Counted from the stretch's first letter, positions 1-11,976 are shown. The stretch is 64,000 nucleotides of DNA from Aquabacterium commune (GCF_004362855.1 NZ_SNXW01000005.1:224429-288428), one strand, 5' to 3'. Made by a program: numbers and translations. Notes: generated by a model from the letters alone, not told the origin.

Positions 1-2377
<2,377 letters not shown>

Positions 2378-2527
2378 GGGAAACCCCACAATGCCAGATG
2401 CTGGAATTGTGGGGTGCCCGATCGTCAGGCATGCCCTGAATGAACGGCTGAGCTTGACCTCAATTCACGCTTTGCGCGAACCACACCGTGAGAACAGTCA
2501 AGCTGGTGGCGCCTGCAGATGATGGAA

Positions 2528-2542
2528 GTCGATTCAATCGAC
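2528..2542. repeat. 15-bp palindrome between two minus-strand genes
   Basis: Seven-base inverted arms around a single central base lie just beyond the stop codon of the beta-helix gene and 150 bp upstream of the MHYT kinase start. It could be an operator for the kinase gene or an RNA hairpin after the beta-helix gene. There is no T-tract, so it is not a classical intrinsic terminator. Confidence 0.35.
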
Positions 2543-2549
2543 GACCGTG

Positions 2550-5114
2550 TCACAAAGGCAGACCCACCGCCACCGCGCTGCGAGCAGGGACATTGATCGG
2601 GAAGCTGACGCTCATGTTGTTGCGCAAATTGACATATTTGCTGCACAACGCAGGGGTCGAAGCTGGGCAGCTCATGCTCACTGGGGTGGCCCCAGGGTTG
2701 ATCAAGGTCCGCACGGTGTCGGCATTGAGGGTCGTCGTGTCTGCCGCGATCAGCTTGACGTTGTCGAGGTACAAGGTTTGACCGGCCGAGATTTCAAAAT
2801 TGAACGTCAAACGACCGGGCTGCGCCAGGTAGTCAAGGCGCTTGAGGGTCATCCGGTAGCTCTTCCACTGCGTGTCGATCGTGGCGGCATCTGCGACCGA
2901 GGCCAATGCAGCCACGTTCATCAGATGAGCGCTCAGCGGGACATCGCTTTCGGTCGCCCGAGCATCGAAACTCAGTACGTAAGATTTTCCCGTGGGGATG
3001 CTACCGAGCGCTGCATCGTAGGTGTACACCGAGACCTGCTTGCGACCATTCTTGGCTGCTTGCGCCGTGTCCAGCGGCTGAACGCTCAGACACCGGGTGG
3101 TGGCGCAAGGCACCGTGTTGAAGTTGATCGTGCCCAGCTGCTCTGCAAGCCACAGGTCATAGTTCGCATCAAATCCACCGTTGCTCAGGAGGTTGCTGGC
3201 ATTGGCAGCCACCGGCAATGTGGGTTGATAGCGCTTGAGCGTGGAGCCAACGTCCTGGCCCAAGGCCTGCCACATGTCCAATGAGCGACCATGGATGTGT
3301 TCCGAGAGGTCCGAGACGAAGTTGGCCCCGTTCTGCATGACGTATCGGTTGTTGCTGAACTTGGCGAAATCAACCGAAGCGCGCGTGACTTGATCCGGGT
3401 TGCGGAACATCACGATGCCCTCCCCGGCTTTGTTCACGAACGTGTTGCCCTGCACGGTGTTGTTGCTCAGGTAGCTGGCGTTGCTGGTGCAGCCCAAGGC
3501 TGGATAGTCTGTGCACACCGCAGCAGCGCCATTGTTCAAGGCGGAGCTCAAGAAAACATCCGATCCGCGGTTGTTGACCACAACGTTATTGCTCAGGTTC
3601 ACATCGCGGGGTGAGCTCAGCAAAAATGCCCCATCGGTGTTTGTGATGAAGTTGCCTTGGACGAGCACGCCTCTGGAGAACCCGTCGAGGTAGATGCCTG
3701 TCCCGCCGCCGAACAGGCCGCCGCCTGTTTTGTTGATCACGTTGTTGAGGACCTTGGCATTCAATGCATAGCCATCCCTGACCCCATAACGCTGGTTCGC
3801 GTTGGTCAGGTAGATGGCGCCGCAGTCTGTGAAGTCCACGCAGCTGGATTCGACGTAGTTGCCGGAGATGGTGGAGTCTTGCTCACCGAGGATGCCCAGA
3901 TAGCTGGAGCGGACGATGGTGTTGTTCTGGATCGTGTTGGCAAAGCCAGCCTGAATCGCTGCCAGTGCGTAGAGTGTGCGTCCAGCATTGCTGACGGTGC
4001 TGCCGGTGACACTGACAGCGCGACCCGGCATGGTTTCATTGAAGTGGGAGTTGCCCATCCAGATGCCTTCTCGCAATGTGTCAGCGATCACGGCACCTGT
4101 GATGGCGCTGTTGCTTGTGCCAGGCAGAGCCATGCCACGCGTGCCAGCGCGATACACATCAACGCCTTGGATCACAATCCCGCTGCTCTTCGCAAAGTAG
4201 ATGCCTTCGCCGGAGGTCTCCCGCACCTCCAGGTTGCGCAGGGTCACATTGGTGCACTGAGTGCACTCGATGCCAGCATTCTGGACCGAGCCCGTGATGT
4301 CCAGACCGTTGGGTTTGATGCTGCCTGGCAGCTTCAGGTACAGCTTGTTCGCCAGGACGTCGTGATACCACTCGTTTTCAGCGTCCAGCATCCATTTCTG
4401 GTTCTCAAGCCAGTAGGGCATGTTGGGCTGTATCACCCAGTTGTAAGGCTGGGCGGACGGTGCCCTGGGTTCCAGCGTGGCACGCTTCAGCGCCAGCTGC
4501 GCGCCGCTGCTGGCGCTGCCGATGACCTCGTAATCTGCCAAGTCATAGGACTGCGTGAGAACGCGAGCCGTCGCGCCAGTGACGTTGATGCCGGCAGGCA
4601 CGTCGTTGGCGGAGGGGAAGAGCTGATCACGGTAGGTTTCGGGCGGCGTGCTCGCCGATGTGCGCAGGTATTGCCGGTCCACGTTGGGGTGGCGAGCACG
4701 GTACAGCCGGCTGCCCCGGTACATGAGTTGGGTGATGGTTGCTCCACCCAAAGACGATGTGTCGGCCACGTAGATGCCGTTGCCCTCCAGGGTCCAGTTC
4801 AATCCGCCAAGGGCGCGTGCACCTGTGATGATGGGTTTGGCGCCGGTGGCGTAGTCTTGGTACGTCACACCGGAGGTCGCAACGAGCTTTTCACCCCAGA
4901 CACCGCCACGCGAGAAGTTGACGGTGTCGCCAGCTTTTGCCGTGATGTTGACTTTGGCAATTGTCTTGAAGGGGAACAGGGTGCTTGTGCCGTTGAATCT
5001 GTCGTCACCCCCTTTGGCGTTGACGTAGTAGGTCGCTGCGTTTGCCGAGAAGGCGAGCGTGGACGCGATCACGCCCAGCGCGAAGCTGTACTTGGTGTTC
5101 AAGTGATTCCCCAT
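2550..5114 (-). CDS. Secreted right-handed parallel beta-helix protein with C-terminal beta-sandwich-like domain
   Basis: An exported protein of 854 aa. Residues 1-26 form a signal peptide ending ANA-A. The mature N-terminus (YYVNAKGGDDRFNGTS...PFKTI) is the usual opening of DUF1565/pectate-lyase-type beta-helix proteins. Residues about 270-600 contain many N-N-V and N-x-I turns of helix coils (for example 'SNNVVVNN', 'LNNVIN'), the hallmark of PL6/PL9-type or Right_handed_beta_helix folds. From about 640 (LLSNGGFDANYDLW) a carbohydrate-binding-module-like sandwich follows. The likely role is binding or cleaving an extracellular acidic polysaccharide. No catalytic triad could be assigned and no sugar-metabolism genes are adjacent, so the substrate is unknown. 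It could also be a structural surface protein. Confidence 0.75.
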   Translation of the reverse strand: MGNHLNTKYSFALGVIASTLAFSANAATYYVNAKGGDDRFNGTSTLFPFKTIAKVNITAKAGDTVNFSRGGVWGEKLVATSGVTYQDYATGAKPIITGARALGGLNWTLEGNGIYVADTSSLGGATITQLMYRGSRLYRARHPNVDRQYLRTSASTPPETYRDQLFPSANDVPAGINVTGATARVLTQSYDLADYEVIGSASSGAQLALKRATLEPRAPSAQPYNWVIQPNMPYWLENQKWMLDAENEWYHDVLANKLYLKLPGSIKPNGLDITGSVQNAGIECTQCTNVTLRNLEVRETSGEGIYFAKSSGIVIQGVDVYRAGTRGMALPGTSNSAITGAVIADTLREGIWMGNSHFNETMPGRAVSVTGSTVSNAGRTLYALAAIQAGFANTIQNNTIVRSSYLGILGEQDSTISGNYVESSCVDFTDCGAIYLTNANQRYGVRDGYALNAKVLNNVINKTGGGLFGGGTGIYLDGFSRGVLVQGNFITNTDGAFLLSSPRDVNLSNNVVVNNRGSDVFLSSALNNGAAAVCTDYPALGCTSNASYLSNNTVQGNTFVNKAGEGIVMFRNPDQVTRASVDFAKFSNNRYVMQNGANFVSDLSEHIHGRSLDMWQALGQDVGSTLKRYQPTLPVAANASNLLSNGGFDANYDLWLAEQLGTINFNTVPCATTRCLSVQPLDTAQAAKNGRKQVSVYTYDAALGSIPTGKSYVLSFDARATESDVPLSAHLMNVAALASVADAATIDTQWKSYRMTLKRLDYLAQPGRLTFNFEISAGQTLYLDNVKLIAADTTTLNADTVRTLINPGATPVSMSCPASTPALCSKYVNLRNNMSVSFPINVPARSAVAVGLPL

Positions 5115-5298
5115 TTGATGTTTCGGTGAAGGATTTGAACCTCAAACCCTGCTTCATTCTAGGTAGGGGGTGAACGGATCGTCCAGCAGAGCTCCGTCAG
5201 CGAGATCGTGGCAAGTACCAATGGCCGTGATATTTCACGACGCTTGCTGGTGAGGGCGTGGGTGCGTTGCAATCACCTCGTCAGCGACCGCCTGGACC

Positions 5299-6555
5299 TC
5301 ACGGTCCCACCGGCCACAGCACCCACATCGCCAGCGGCTGCTTGGTGCGGCCGGCCTGCGCCAAGGCTTCGTCGCCCCAGCCCCAGAAGAAGTCGGCGCG
5401 CACCGCGCCCAGGATGGCGCCGCCGGTGTCTTGGGCCATGACCAGCCGGCGCAAGGGCGATGCGGGCGGCATGCTGCCGGCCACCCAGCTTTGCGGCACC
5501 GTGCTGTCCAGCCAGACGGGGGTGCCCAGCGGCACGCTGTCGCGGTCCACGGCGATGGAGCGCCCGGGCGTCAGCGCCACGCCTTGTGCACCGTTGGGGC
5601 CGACTTCGGGGTCGGGCAGCGCCTCTTCGCGGAAGAAGACGACGCGCGGGTTGGCCGCCATCATCTCACCCACCCGTGCCGGGTTGGCCTGCGCCCAGCT
5701 GCGGATGGCTGGCCAGGAAGCCTGCTCCAGCGTGAAGGCGCCTTGGTCCACCAACCAGCGCGCGACCGACATGTAGGGCTGCTCGTTGTGGCCGGCAAAA
5801 GCCAGGCGGATGACCTTGGGCGAACCTTGTGACGTGGGCTCGTCGAGCAGGCGGATGCGGCCCGAGCCCTGCACCTGGATGAGCAGCACATCGAGCGGGT
5901 CGGCCAGCCACACCACCTCGCGCCCGGCGATGGCGGCGCGGCCTTCGGGCGTGGACTCCAGCTCGCTGCGCGAGAAGAAGGGCTTGCGCTGGCCCAGGCC
6001 TGCGGGGGCGCGGTGCAGCGGGTAGGCGAAGCGGGCGTCGGGCTTGCGGCGGCCCTCCAGCAGGGGCTCGAAGTAGCCGGTCAGCAGGCCGCTGTTGGCG
6101 CCGTCCAGGGCGGTCACGCGCCAGGGCTCAAAGTGGCTTTCCACCCATTGCCGCACGAAACCGTCACCGACCCGGTGGCCCCAGTCGGCGCCCAGGCGGC
6201 GCACTTCCTCGCACAGCTTGGCCCAAGCCGGCGCGGGTTTGGCGCAGCCCTTGGCCAGGGCCGGCCACCAGGCGCTGCTGCGGTCGCTCTCCCAGCCGGG
6301 CAGGTCGCGCCAGCTGGCCTGCGTCCAGCGGGCCTTGGTGCGCAGCATGGTGGGGCCTTCCGGCGTGAGGGCGGTGCCCGGTGTGGTGCCGGGGGTCGGC
6401 GTGGGCATGCCAGGGGCGCTCAGCACCGGGGCGGGGCCCACACTGCCATGCCCACCGGGGCCGCTCAGGCTGCCACAGCCCGCCAGGCTGCCTACAATCC
6501 CAACCAAGCCCACCCACCGCACACCGCGCGGCGCGACGGTTCCAAAACGCTGCAT
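5299..6555 (-). CDS. mltA: Membrane-bound lytic murein transglycosylase A
   Basis: Outer-membrane lipoprotein of 418 aa that cleaves the MurNAc-GlcNAc bond of peptidoglycan to give 1,6-anhydro-muropeptides. The chosen ATG at 6555 is followed by a short hydrophobic segment and a lipobox LAGC at about residues 23-26; an upstream in-frame ATG at 6582 would add nine residues before it. The MltA domain shows GYFEPLLEG (about 170) and the C-terminal 3D domain shows MAQDTGGAI...RADFFWGWGDEA with its conserved aspartates. The gene is divergent from a small membrane-protein ORF beginning at 6581. Family assignment is secure. Confidence 0.95.
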   Translation of the reverse strand: MQRFGTVAPRGVRWVGLVGIVGSLAGCGSLSGPGGHGSVGPAPVLSAPGMPTPTPGTTPGTALTPEGPTMLRTKARWTQASWRDLPGWESDRSSAWWPALAKGCAKPAPAWAKLCEEVRRLGADWGHRVGDGFVRQWVESHFEPWRVTALDGANSGLLTGYFEPLLEGRRKPDARFAYPLHRAPAGLGQRKPFFSRSELESTPEGRAAIAGREVVWLADPLDVLLIQVQGSGRIRLLDEPTSQGSPKVIRLAFAGHNEQPYMSVARWLVDQGAFTLEQASWPAIRSWAQANPARVGEMMAANPRVVFFREEALPDPEVGPNGAQGVALTPGRSIAVDRDSVPLGTPVWLDSTVPQSWVAGSMPPASPLRRLVMAQDTGGAILGAVRADFFWGWGDEALAQAGRTKQPLAMWVLWPVGP

Positions 6556-6580
6556 CACATCCCACCCGGAAACCCAAGCC

Positions 6581-6769
6581 ATGTCGCTGATTGTGCTGGA
6601 AGCTGTGGGCGCTTTGGCGCTGTTCGTCTTCCTGATCTGGTGGACGATGTTCTCGGGGCGCCAGCGGGGCGAGCGTCACGAGGATGCGGATGTTGCCGAT
6701 GCCCCTGACGCCCTGCCCCCGTCCGATCACCCCAGCGAACGCGGCGGCAGCAGGAACGAACCCGGCTGA
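6581..6769 (+). CDS. Small single-pass membrane protein, unknown function
   Basis: A 62-aa ORF starting directly upstream of and divergent from mltA. Residues 2-24 (MSLIVLEAVGALALFVFLIWW) are one strong transmembrane helix; the remainder is charged and proline-rich (RQRGERHEDADVADAPDALPPSD). A hydrophobic N-terminus with a polar tail is unlikely in a random shadow frame. The 3' end overlaps the convergent COG4389 gene by about 43 bp. No family is recognised. Its position beside mltA suggests, without proof, an envelope role. Confidence 0.55.
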   Translation: MSLIVLEAVGALALFVFLIWWTMFSGRQRGERHEDADVADAPDALPPSDHPSERGGSRNEPG

Positions 6770-8874
6770 CGCAACAAGCGCCGCAGCACCGCGCGCCACA
6801 GCCGCGCCCGGTCGGTGACGCGCACGCCACGCGAACGCACCGCCACGCGCAGGGCCAGCACGAAGCTCACGCCCACGTTCAACACACCGGTCAGCGGCAG
6901 GGCGGCCACGCACCACCACAGCGCCGGTTCGTGCAGCACCGGCATGCCCAGGGTGCCGACGGCGGCGGCCACCTGGCCTGTGGAGAGCGTCACGTGGCGC
7001 ACGTCCAGCGGCAGGCCGAAGAAGTGCCCCAGCACCGGCACGATGCCCAGCATCAGGCCCAGCGAGATGTTGGCCGCCAGGCCCGAGACGTTCTCGCGCC
7101 ACCACGCCGACCAGCGGGCCGCTCGCGCCTCGCCCAGCCAGGCCTGGATGTGCGGGTTGAAGCGCAAGGCGCTGTCCAGCCGGTGCAGCACGAAGGCGTT
7201 CTCGGCCCAGCCCGCCAGGATGCTGGACGCGAACAGCAGCACACCTGTGAAAGCCGCGTACCACAGCGTCGGGCCCAGCAGCGTGAGCGTCTCCAGCACG
7301 TGGTGGGCCTCGTGGGCGTTGATCAGGGGCCGGCCATTCACCCACCAGGCCAGCGCCTGCACGCCCAGCACCAGCGGCGCCACCACCATCAGGTTGCCCA
7401 CGATGCCCGCCATCTGCGAGCGCAACAGGTGCGCGACCTCATCGACAAAACCTTCCACGGCCTCGTCGCTGCGCACATCGGCCAGCTTGGCGGCCATGGC
7501 CGGTGCCGTCATGGCGGGCTGCTTGGTGGCCACGGTGAAGTGCAGCCACTGCACCAGCACGAAGCTGACGGCGTAGTTCACGCCCGCGCCGAAGCCGGCC
7601 AGGAAGGGCGACAGGCCCAGCGACAGCACCACGAACTTCATGAAGGTGGTGCCGGCCAGCACAGCGCCGCCGCCCGAGGCCCGCGCCAGCATGTTCATGT
7701 ACTCGGCGCGGGTGCGGGTGATGTAGTGTTCGCCGGTTTCGGCGCTGCGCTCGGCCACGCGCCGTGCCAGCTGCGAGGTGTGCTGCGAGAACAGCGCGCG
7801 CACGCTGCGGCGGTCGCGCCCGATGGTCACCAGCGTCAGCACCAGGCGGTGCAAGGCGGGGCCGGGTTGCGGCGCGAGCACCACGTCGAGCAGCAGCGCG
7901 ATGCGGCGGCAGCGTTCGCACAGCTGGTCGATCTGGAACACCAGGTTGACCGAGATGCCTTGCGTGTCGAGGTGGCCATGCAGGCCGCGGGCGGCCTCGG
8001 CGCAGGTGTCCAGCAGCACGCGCAGGTACTGCGCTTCTTGCAGCAGGGTGGCCGTGGGTGCCTGGGTGGCCTCGGGCGATGGCGCCGAGGCGATGGCCAG
8101 CGCGTGGTCGCGCATGCGCTCGATGACGTGGGTGAGTTGGCGGAAGGCCGCGCGCGTGCTGGCGTCGCCCTGACCGCCCAGCTCGCCGTCGCTGGGGTCG
8201 GCACCGACCACGTCGAAATCGCGGCTCACGCTGATGCCCATGCGGCCACGGAAGGCCGGCGAGAAGCCGATGGCGCGCACCTGTGTGGCCAGGTAGAGCA
8301 TGGCGTCGTAGAAGGCGTCGCGCCAGCCCAGCGGGGCGCGTTGCGGGTCGCCGAAGGGGGTGGCGTCGTGGGCCAGGGCGTCTTGCCACAGGGCCCCGAT
8401 GCCATCGAGCGTGGCGGCGTCCAGCGCGGCCAGCCAGTCGGCGTCGTCGGCGTCACTGAACAGCAGGCCGAACAGCACGGCCAGGTCGTGGGTCTCGGGG
8501 CTTTGCGGCAGCACGCGCCCGCGCAGGCGCTCGCCGAGTTCGTTGAGGAAGGCCGCGCGTGGCGAGAAGCCGAAGTCGGCCAGCAGGGCGGCCACGTCGG
8601 TGTCGCGCCAGGTGGCGGCCAGCAAGGCCACCACGCGCTCGCGCCGGGCCGGGTGGGCCGAGGCGTCGAGCAGGCGCACCACGCACTGCATGCCGCTGAC
8701 GGGCTCGCCGCGGCGCACCCAGTCGAGCAGGCGGATCAGCCAGATGTGGCGCTCGACCGGCACGGCCTGTGCATCGGCCGCATCGAGCAAGGCCTCGATG
8801 TCAAATCCGTTGCCGGGTCGCGGCCACCAGGCCCGGCGGGTGAAGGGGCGGACCCACCGCGAGAACACTGCCAT
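6727..8874 (-). CDS. COG4389/PF10136 membrane protein ('site-specific recombinase' family)
   Basis: A 715-aa protein read from the ATG at 8874, which shares its A with the apaG stop codon (TGATG), so the two are translationally coupled. The N-terminal half is soluble and helical; the C-terminal half has about six hydrophobic segments (for example near GAGVNYAVSFVLVQW, FTGVLLFASSILAGW and ISLGLMLGIVPVLGHF). Sequence and layout match the betaproteobacterial PF10136 family that carries the label 'site-specific recombinase' (Gcr). No tyrosine- or serine-recombinase catalytic motif is visible, so the inherited name probably does not describe its chemistry. Its real function is unknown. Confidence 0.8.
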   Translation of the reverse strand: MAVFSRWVRPFTRRAWWPRPGNGFDIEALLDAADAQAVPVERHIWLIRLLDWVRRGEPVSGMQCVVRLLDASAHPARRERVVALLAATWRDTDVAALLADFGFSPRAAFLNELGERLRGRVLPQSPETHDLAVLFGLLFSDADDADWLAALDAATLDGIGALWQDALAHDATPFGDPQRAPLGWRDAFYDAMLYLATQVRAIGFSPAFRGRMGISVSRDFDVVGADPSDGELGGQGDASTRAAFRQLTHVIERMRDHALAIASAPSPEATQAPTATLLQEAQYLRVLLDTCAEAARGLHGHLDTQGISVNLVFQIDQLCERCRRIALLLDVVLAPQPGPALHRLVLTLVTIGRDRRSVRALFSQHTSQLARRVAERSAETGEHYITRTRAEYMNMLARASGGGAVLAGTTFMKFVVLSLGLSPFLAGFGAGVNYAVSFVLVQWLHFTVATKQPAMTAPAMAAKLADVRSDEAVEGFVDEVAHLLRSQMAGIVGNLMVVAPLVLGVQALAWWVNGRPLINAHEAHHVLETLTLLGPTLWYAAFTGVLLFASSILAGWAENAFVLHRLDSALRFNPHIQAWLGEARAARWSAWWRENVSGLAANISLGLMLGIVPVLGHFFGLPLDVRHVTLSTGQVAAAVGTLGMPVLHEPALWWCVAALPLTGVLNVGVSFVLALRVAVRSRGVRVTDRARLWRAVLRRLLRQPGSFLLPPRSLG

Positions 8875-9248
8875 CAGTGCAGCGACTGGCTGCGCGCCAG
8901 CGTGAAAGCGGGGATGGGGGCTTCGAAGAGGCGGGCCTCGTCGGTCATGCAAAAGAAGCTGCCTTGCATGCTGCCGTGGGGCGTTTCCAGGCGCGCCCAG
9001 CTGGTGTACTCGAAGCGCTCGCCGGGTTTGAGCATGGGCTGGTGGCCCACCACGCCCAGGCCGCGGACCTCTTCCACCCGCCCGGTGGCATCGGTGATCA
9101 GCCAGTGCCGGCCGATGAGCTGCGCGGCCACCGTGCCGCTGTTGACGATGGTGACGGTGTAGGCAAACGCGTACTCGTGACGCGCCGGATTGCTCTGCTC
9201 TTCGAGGTAGCTGGGCTGCACGCTGCAGCTGAATTCGGCATGGTTCAT
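8874..9248 (-). CDS. apaG: Co2+/Mg2+ efflux-associated protein ApaG
   Basis: A 124-aa single-domain ApaG (immunoglobulin-like beta-sandwich) protein. Diagnostic segments are YAFAYTVTIVNSG, the RHWLITDATG box, the VVGHQPMLKPGERFEYTS box and the C-terminal GSMQGSFFC. ApaG is linked genetically to cation efflux and stress in Salmonella but has no assigned enzymatic activity. The start at 9248 (MNHAEFS) gives the usual family length; ATGs at 9257 and 9266 are in frame but less likely. The stop overlaps the start of the COG4389 gene by one base. In many Burkholderiales apaG lies next to rpe, and here rpe follows after one intervening gene. Confidence 0.95.
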   Translation of the reverse strand: MNHAEFSCSVQPSYLEEQSNPARHEYAFAYTVTIVNSGTVAAQLIGRHWLITDATGRVEEVRGLGVVGHQPMLKPGERFEYTSWARLETPHGSMQGSFFCMTDEARLFEAPIPAFTLARSQSLH

Positions 9249-9396
9249 GTGGCCCATTCTAGGCACACGGATGGGGGGTGTCCGGCTTCCCGACCCTTTT
9301 CGTCATGGGGGTGTCACGCGACTTGGCGAGGATGCGCCTAACCATTTTTGACTATGGATGTGGCCAGAAAGGCCGCGCACACCGAGGAGCAACACC

Positions 9397-11157
9397 ATGG
9401 ACCGTCGTGGATTTTTGTCGGCGCTGGGCGCCCTGGGCGGTGGCCTGCTGGTCACCTGGCAGGCGCAAGCCGCCACCTTCGCCAAGCTGGGCCTGAGCCC
9501 CATCGACGTCTCCAACCTGCGCACCGACTCGGACCGCGTCTTCGACCTCTCCATCTCCTCGGCCGACCCCAGCGCCACCGGCGTGATCCTGTGGACGCAC
9601 CTCCGCGCCAGCGAAGTGCGCCCCAGCGAATCGCTCTACCTGCAGGTGGCTTCCGACGTCCAGTTCAGCCAGTTGGTGCTGCAAGCCGAAGTGCGCCCCG
9701 ACCAGATCGGCCCGGAGCGCGACTTCACCGTCAAGGTGGACCTCGACGACCAGCTGCCCGCCACGCCCGCCGGTGGCCGCTTCTTCTACCGCTTCATCTA
9801 CGCCGGCACCGTCAGCCGCACGGGCCGCTGCCGCACCCTGCCGGCCAGCCCCAACGGCGTGCGCCGCCTGAAGTTCGGCCTGGCCACCTGCCAGGATTTC
9901 ACCAACGGTTACTACGGCGCCTGGTCTCACCTGTCGCGCGACGAGAGCCTGGACTTCGTGCTGCACCTGGGCGATTTCATCTACGAAACCGCCGGTGACC
10001 CGCGCTTCCAGAGCCTGCCCTACGCCGACCGCACGATCGTGCTGCCCTCCGGCGGCACCGTGGCCCTGGACCTGGCCGACTACCGCTTCATCTACCGCAC
10101 CATCCGCGGCGATCGCAAGCTGCAGGCCGCCATGGAGCGCCACACCTTCATCTGCGTGCCCGACGACCATGAGACGGCCAACGACGTCTATTGGGACTAC
10201 GCCCGCGACACCCTCGGCGCACCCGACCACCCCTACACGACCGACCCGAAATACGGCAACAGCCCCGCCCTGCTCAAGCAACTCAAGCTGGACTCGCAAC
10301 GCGCCTGGACCGAGTACGTGCCGGCCCGCGTCAGCTTCAACAGCAACGCCACCCACCCGTTTGACGCGCTCACCGTCTATCGCCGCTTCGACTTCGCTGG
10401 CTTCCTCGACCTGCTGATGATCGAAAACCGCACCTACCGCAGCAACCACCCCTGCGGCGAAGGCGACTACCTGCAGCGCTACGCCCCGCTGGGCTGCAGC
10501 CAGGGCGACGCGGGCGGCCGCACCCTGCTGGGCCAGGCCCAGCACAACTGGCTGGTGGACGGCCTGACCACCTCGCGCGCCACCTGGAAGCTCATGGGCA
10601 ACCAGACCTACTTCGGCCGCCTCTCGCTGACCCCGATCGCCAGCCCGCTGACGCCCTTCAACGTGGACGCCTGGGACGGCTACGGCGCCGAGCGCCTGGC
10701 CATCTCGGCCGCGCTGCGCCAGGCGGCGGTCAAGAACTTCCTCGTCGTCACCGGGGACCTGCACACCCACATCGCCAGCGACATCAAGTTCGACTACACC
10801 AGCCCCAACCTGATCGACAAGGCGAACTACCTGGGCGCGGAGTTCATGACGCCCTCGATCACCTCCTCGACGCTGGGCGAGCTGCTGGCTGCCAACGCCG
10901 ACCCCAAGGTGCGCGAGCTGGCCGTGCAAGGCCTGGTGGCGCCGGCGGTGCAGGTGGCCAACCCGCACATCCGCTTCTTCAACAGCAGCAGCTCGGGCTA
11001 CTCCACGCTGGAGCTGACCGACAGCCACGCCGAGTGGGTCAGCTACGCCGTGGACAAGACCGTGGACAGCGCCACCGCCTCGCGCCGCTGCGTGGCCCGC
11101 CAGCGCAAGTACATGGGCTTCCCGTGGTTGATGCCGCAAAGCACCTGGGGCTACTGA
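9397..11157 (+). CDS. Tat-exported PhoD-family alkaline phosphatase/phosphodiesterase
   Basis: A 586-aa periplasmic or secreted metallophosphatase. The start at 9397 follows a GAGGAG ribosome-binding site (9384-9389). A Tat-type leader begins MDRRGFLSALG and cleaves after about AQA. A fibronectin-like N-terminal PhoD_N domain (PSATGVILWTHL, ...FFYRF) leads to the catalytic domain with LHLGDFIYE, the CVPDDHETANDVYWDYA box and a late VVTGDLHTHIASD motif, which supply metal ligands. Such enzymes release phosphate from phosphodiesters or nucleotides and are usually Pho-regulated, but no clear Pho box was seen. Family assignment is firm; the substrate is not determined. Confidence 0.92.
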   Translation: MDRRGFLSALGALGGGLLVTWQAQAATFAKLGLSPIDVSNLRTDSDRVFDLSISSADPSATGVILWTHLRASEVRPSESLYLQVASDVQFSQLVLQAEVRPDQIGPERDFTVKVDLDDQLPATPAGGRFFYRFIYAGTVSRTGRCRTLPASPNGVRRLKFGLATCQDFTNGYYGAWSHLSRDESLDFVLHLGDFIYETAGDPRFQSLPYADRTIVLPSGGTVALDLADYRFIYRTIRGDRKLQAAMERHTFICVPDDHETANDVYWDYARDTLGAPDHPYTTDPKYGNSPALLKQLKLDSQRAWTEYVPARVSFNSNATHPFDALTVYRRFDFAGFLDLLMIENRTYRSNHPCGEGDYLQRYAPLGCSQGDAGGRTLLGQAQHNWLVDGLTTSRATWKLMGNQTYFGRLSLTPIASPLTPFNVDAWDGYGAERLAISAALRQAAVKNFLVVTGDLHTHIASDIKFDYTSPNLIDKANYLGAEFMTPSITSSTLGELLAANADPKVRELAVQGLVAPAVQVANPHIRFFNSSSSGYSTLELTDSHAEWVSYAVDKTVDSATASRRCVARQRKYMGFPWLMPQSTWGY

Positions 11158-11179
11158 GTCAGGCCGCTGAGCCGGGCCG

Positions 11180-11208
11180 CTGAGTCAGGCGGCGGATCTT
11201 TTTACAAT
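11180..11208 (+). promoter_or_regulatory. Putative sigma70 promoter of rpe
   Basis: A -10-like TACAAT (11203-11208) sits 17 bp downstream of a weak -35-like CTGAGT (11180-11185), about 50 bp upstream of the rpe ATG. The spacing and the good -10 make it plausible. It is unsupported by any experimental data. Confidence 0.4.
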
Positions 11209-11256
11209 GGCGGCTGAGTCTGTTCCAACCGTCCGTCGCCCACGAGGCCCGCCGCC

Positions 11257-11961
11257 ATGTCGTCCGCCCCCCGCACCTTCCGCATCGCCCCCAGCATCCT
11301 GTCTGCCGATTTCGCCCGCTTGGGCGAAGAAGTGCGCAACGTCATCGACGCGGGCGCCGACTGGATCCACTTCGACGTGATGGACAACCATTACGTGCCC
11401 AACCTGACCTTCGGGCCGATGGTCTGCCAGGCCCTGCGCAAGCACAGCGTCAAGGCCGATGGCACGAAGGTGCCCATCGACGTGCACCTGATGGTGCAGC
11501 CCGTTGACGCGCTGGCCACGGCCTTCGCCAAGTCCGGCGCCGACATCGTCACCTTCCACCCCGACGCCTCCACCCACGTGGACCGGACCCTGCAGCTCAT
11601 CAAGGCCGAGGGCATCCAGGCGGGGCTGGTGTTCAACCCGGCGGCGCCCATCGACGTGCTGGAGTGGGTCATCGACAAGGTGGACGTGGTGCTGCTGATG
11701 AGCGTCAACCCCGGCTTCGGTGGCCAGAGCTTCATCGACAGCACGCTGCGCAAGGCCGAGAAGGTGCGCAAGCTGATCGACGCACATCACCGCGAAACGG
11801 GCCGCGACATCCGCCTGGAGATCGACGGCGGCGTGAAGGTGGACAACATCCGCCGCATCGCCGACGCGGGCGCCGACACCTTCGTGGCCGGCAGCGCCAT
11901 TTTCGGCCAGCCCAGCTACAAGGACGTCATCGACGCGATGCGGGCAGAGCTGGCGCGCTGA
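11257..11961 (+). CDS. rpe: Ribulose-phosphate 3-epimerase
   Basis: A 234-aa TIM-barrel enzyme interconverting D-ribulose 5-phosphate and D-xylulose 5-phosphate in the pentose phosphate and Calvin cycles. Clear family signatures are [16 protein letters not shown] at the N-terminus, the first signature around [17 protein letters not shown] (metal-binding His/Asp), the HLMV box, and the second signature [15 protein letters not shown]. The phosphate-binding [10 protein letters not shown] follows, then AGSAIFG. The length is typical. Neighbouring gph and trpE lie far downstream in this window, whereas related genomes often have rpe-gph-trpE together. Confidence 0.97.
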   Translation: MSSAPRTFRIAPSILSADFARLGEEVRNVIDAGADWIHFDVMDNHYVPNLTFGPMVCQALRKHSVKADGTKVPIDVHLMVQPVDALATAFAKSGADIVTFHPDASTHVDRTLQLIKAEGIQAGLVFNPAAPIDVLEWVIDKVDVVLLMSVNPGFGGQSFIDSTLRKAEKVRKLIDAHHRETGRDIRLEIDGGVKVDNIRRIADAGADTFVAGSAIFGQPSYKDVIDAMRAELAR

Positions 11962-11976
11962 GCGTTCAGCGCGGGC

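Noticed and set aside
5126..5150. Segment resembling a tRNA T-loop on the minus strand (GGTTCAAATCC)
   Set aside because: The rest of a cloverleaf is absent and it lies in the leader of the beta-helix gene.
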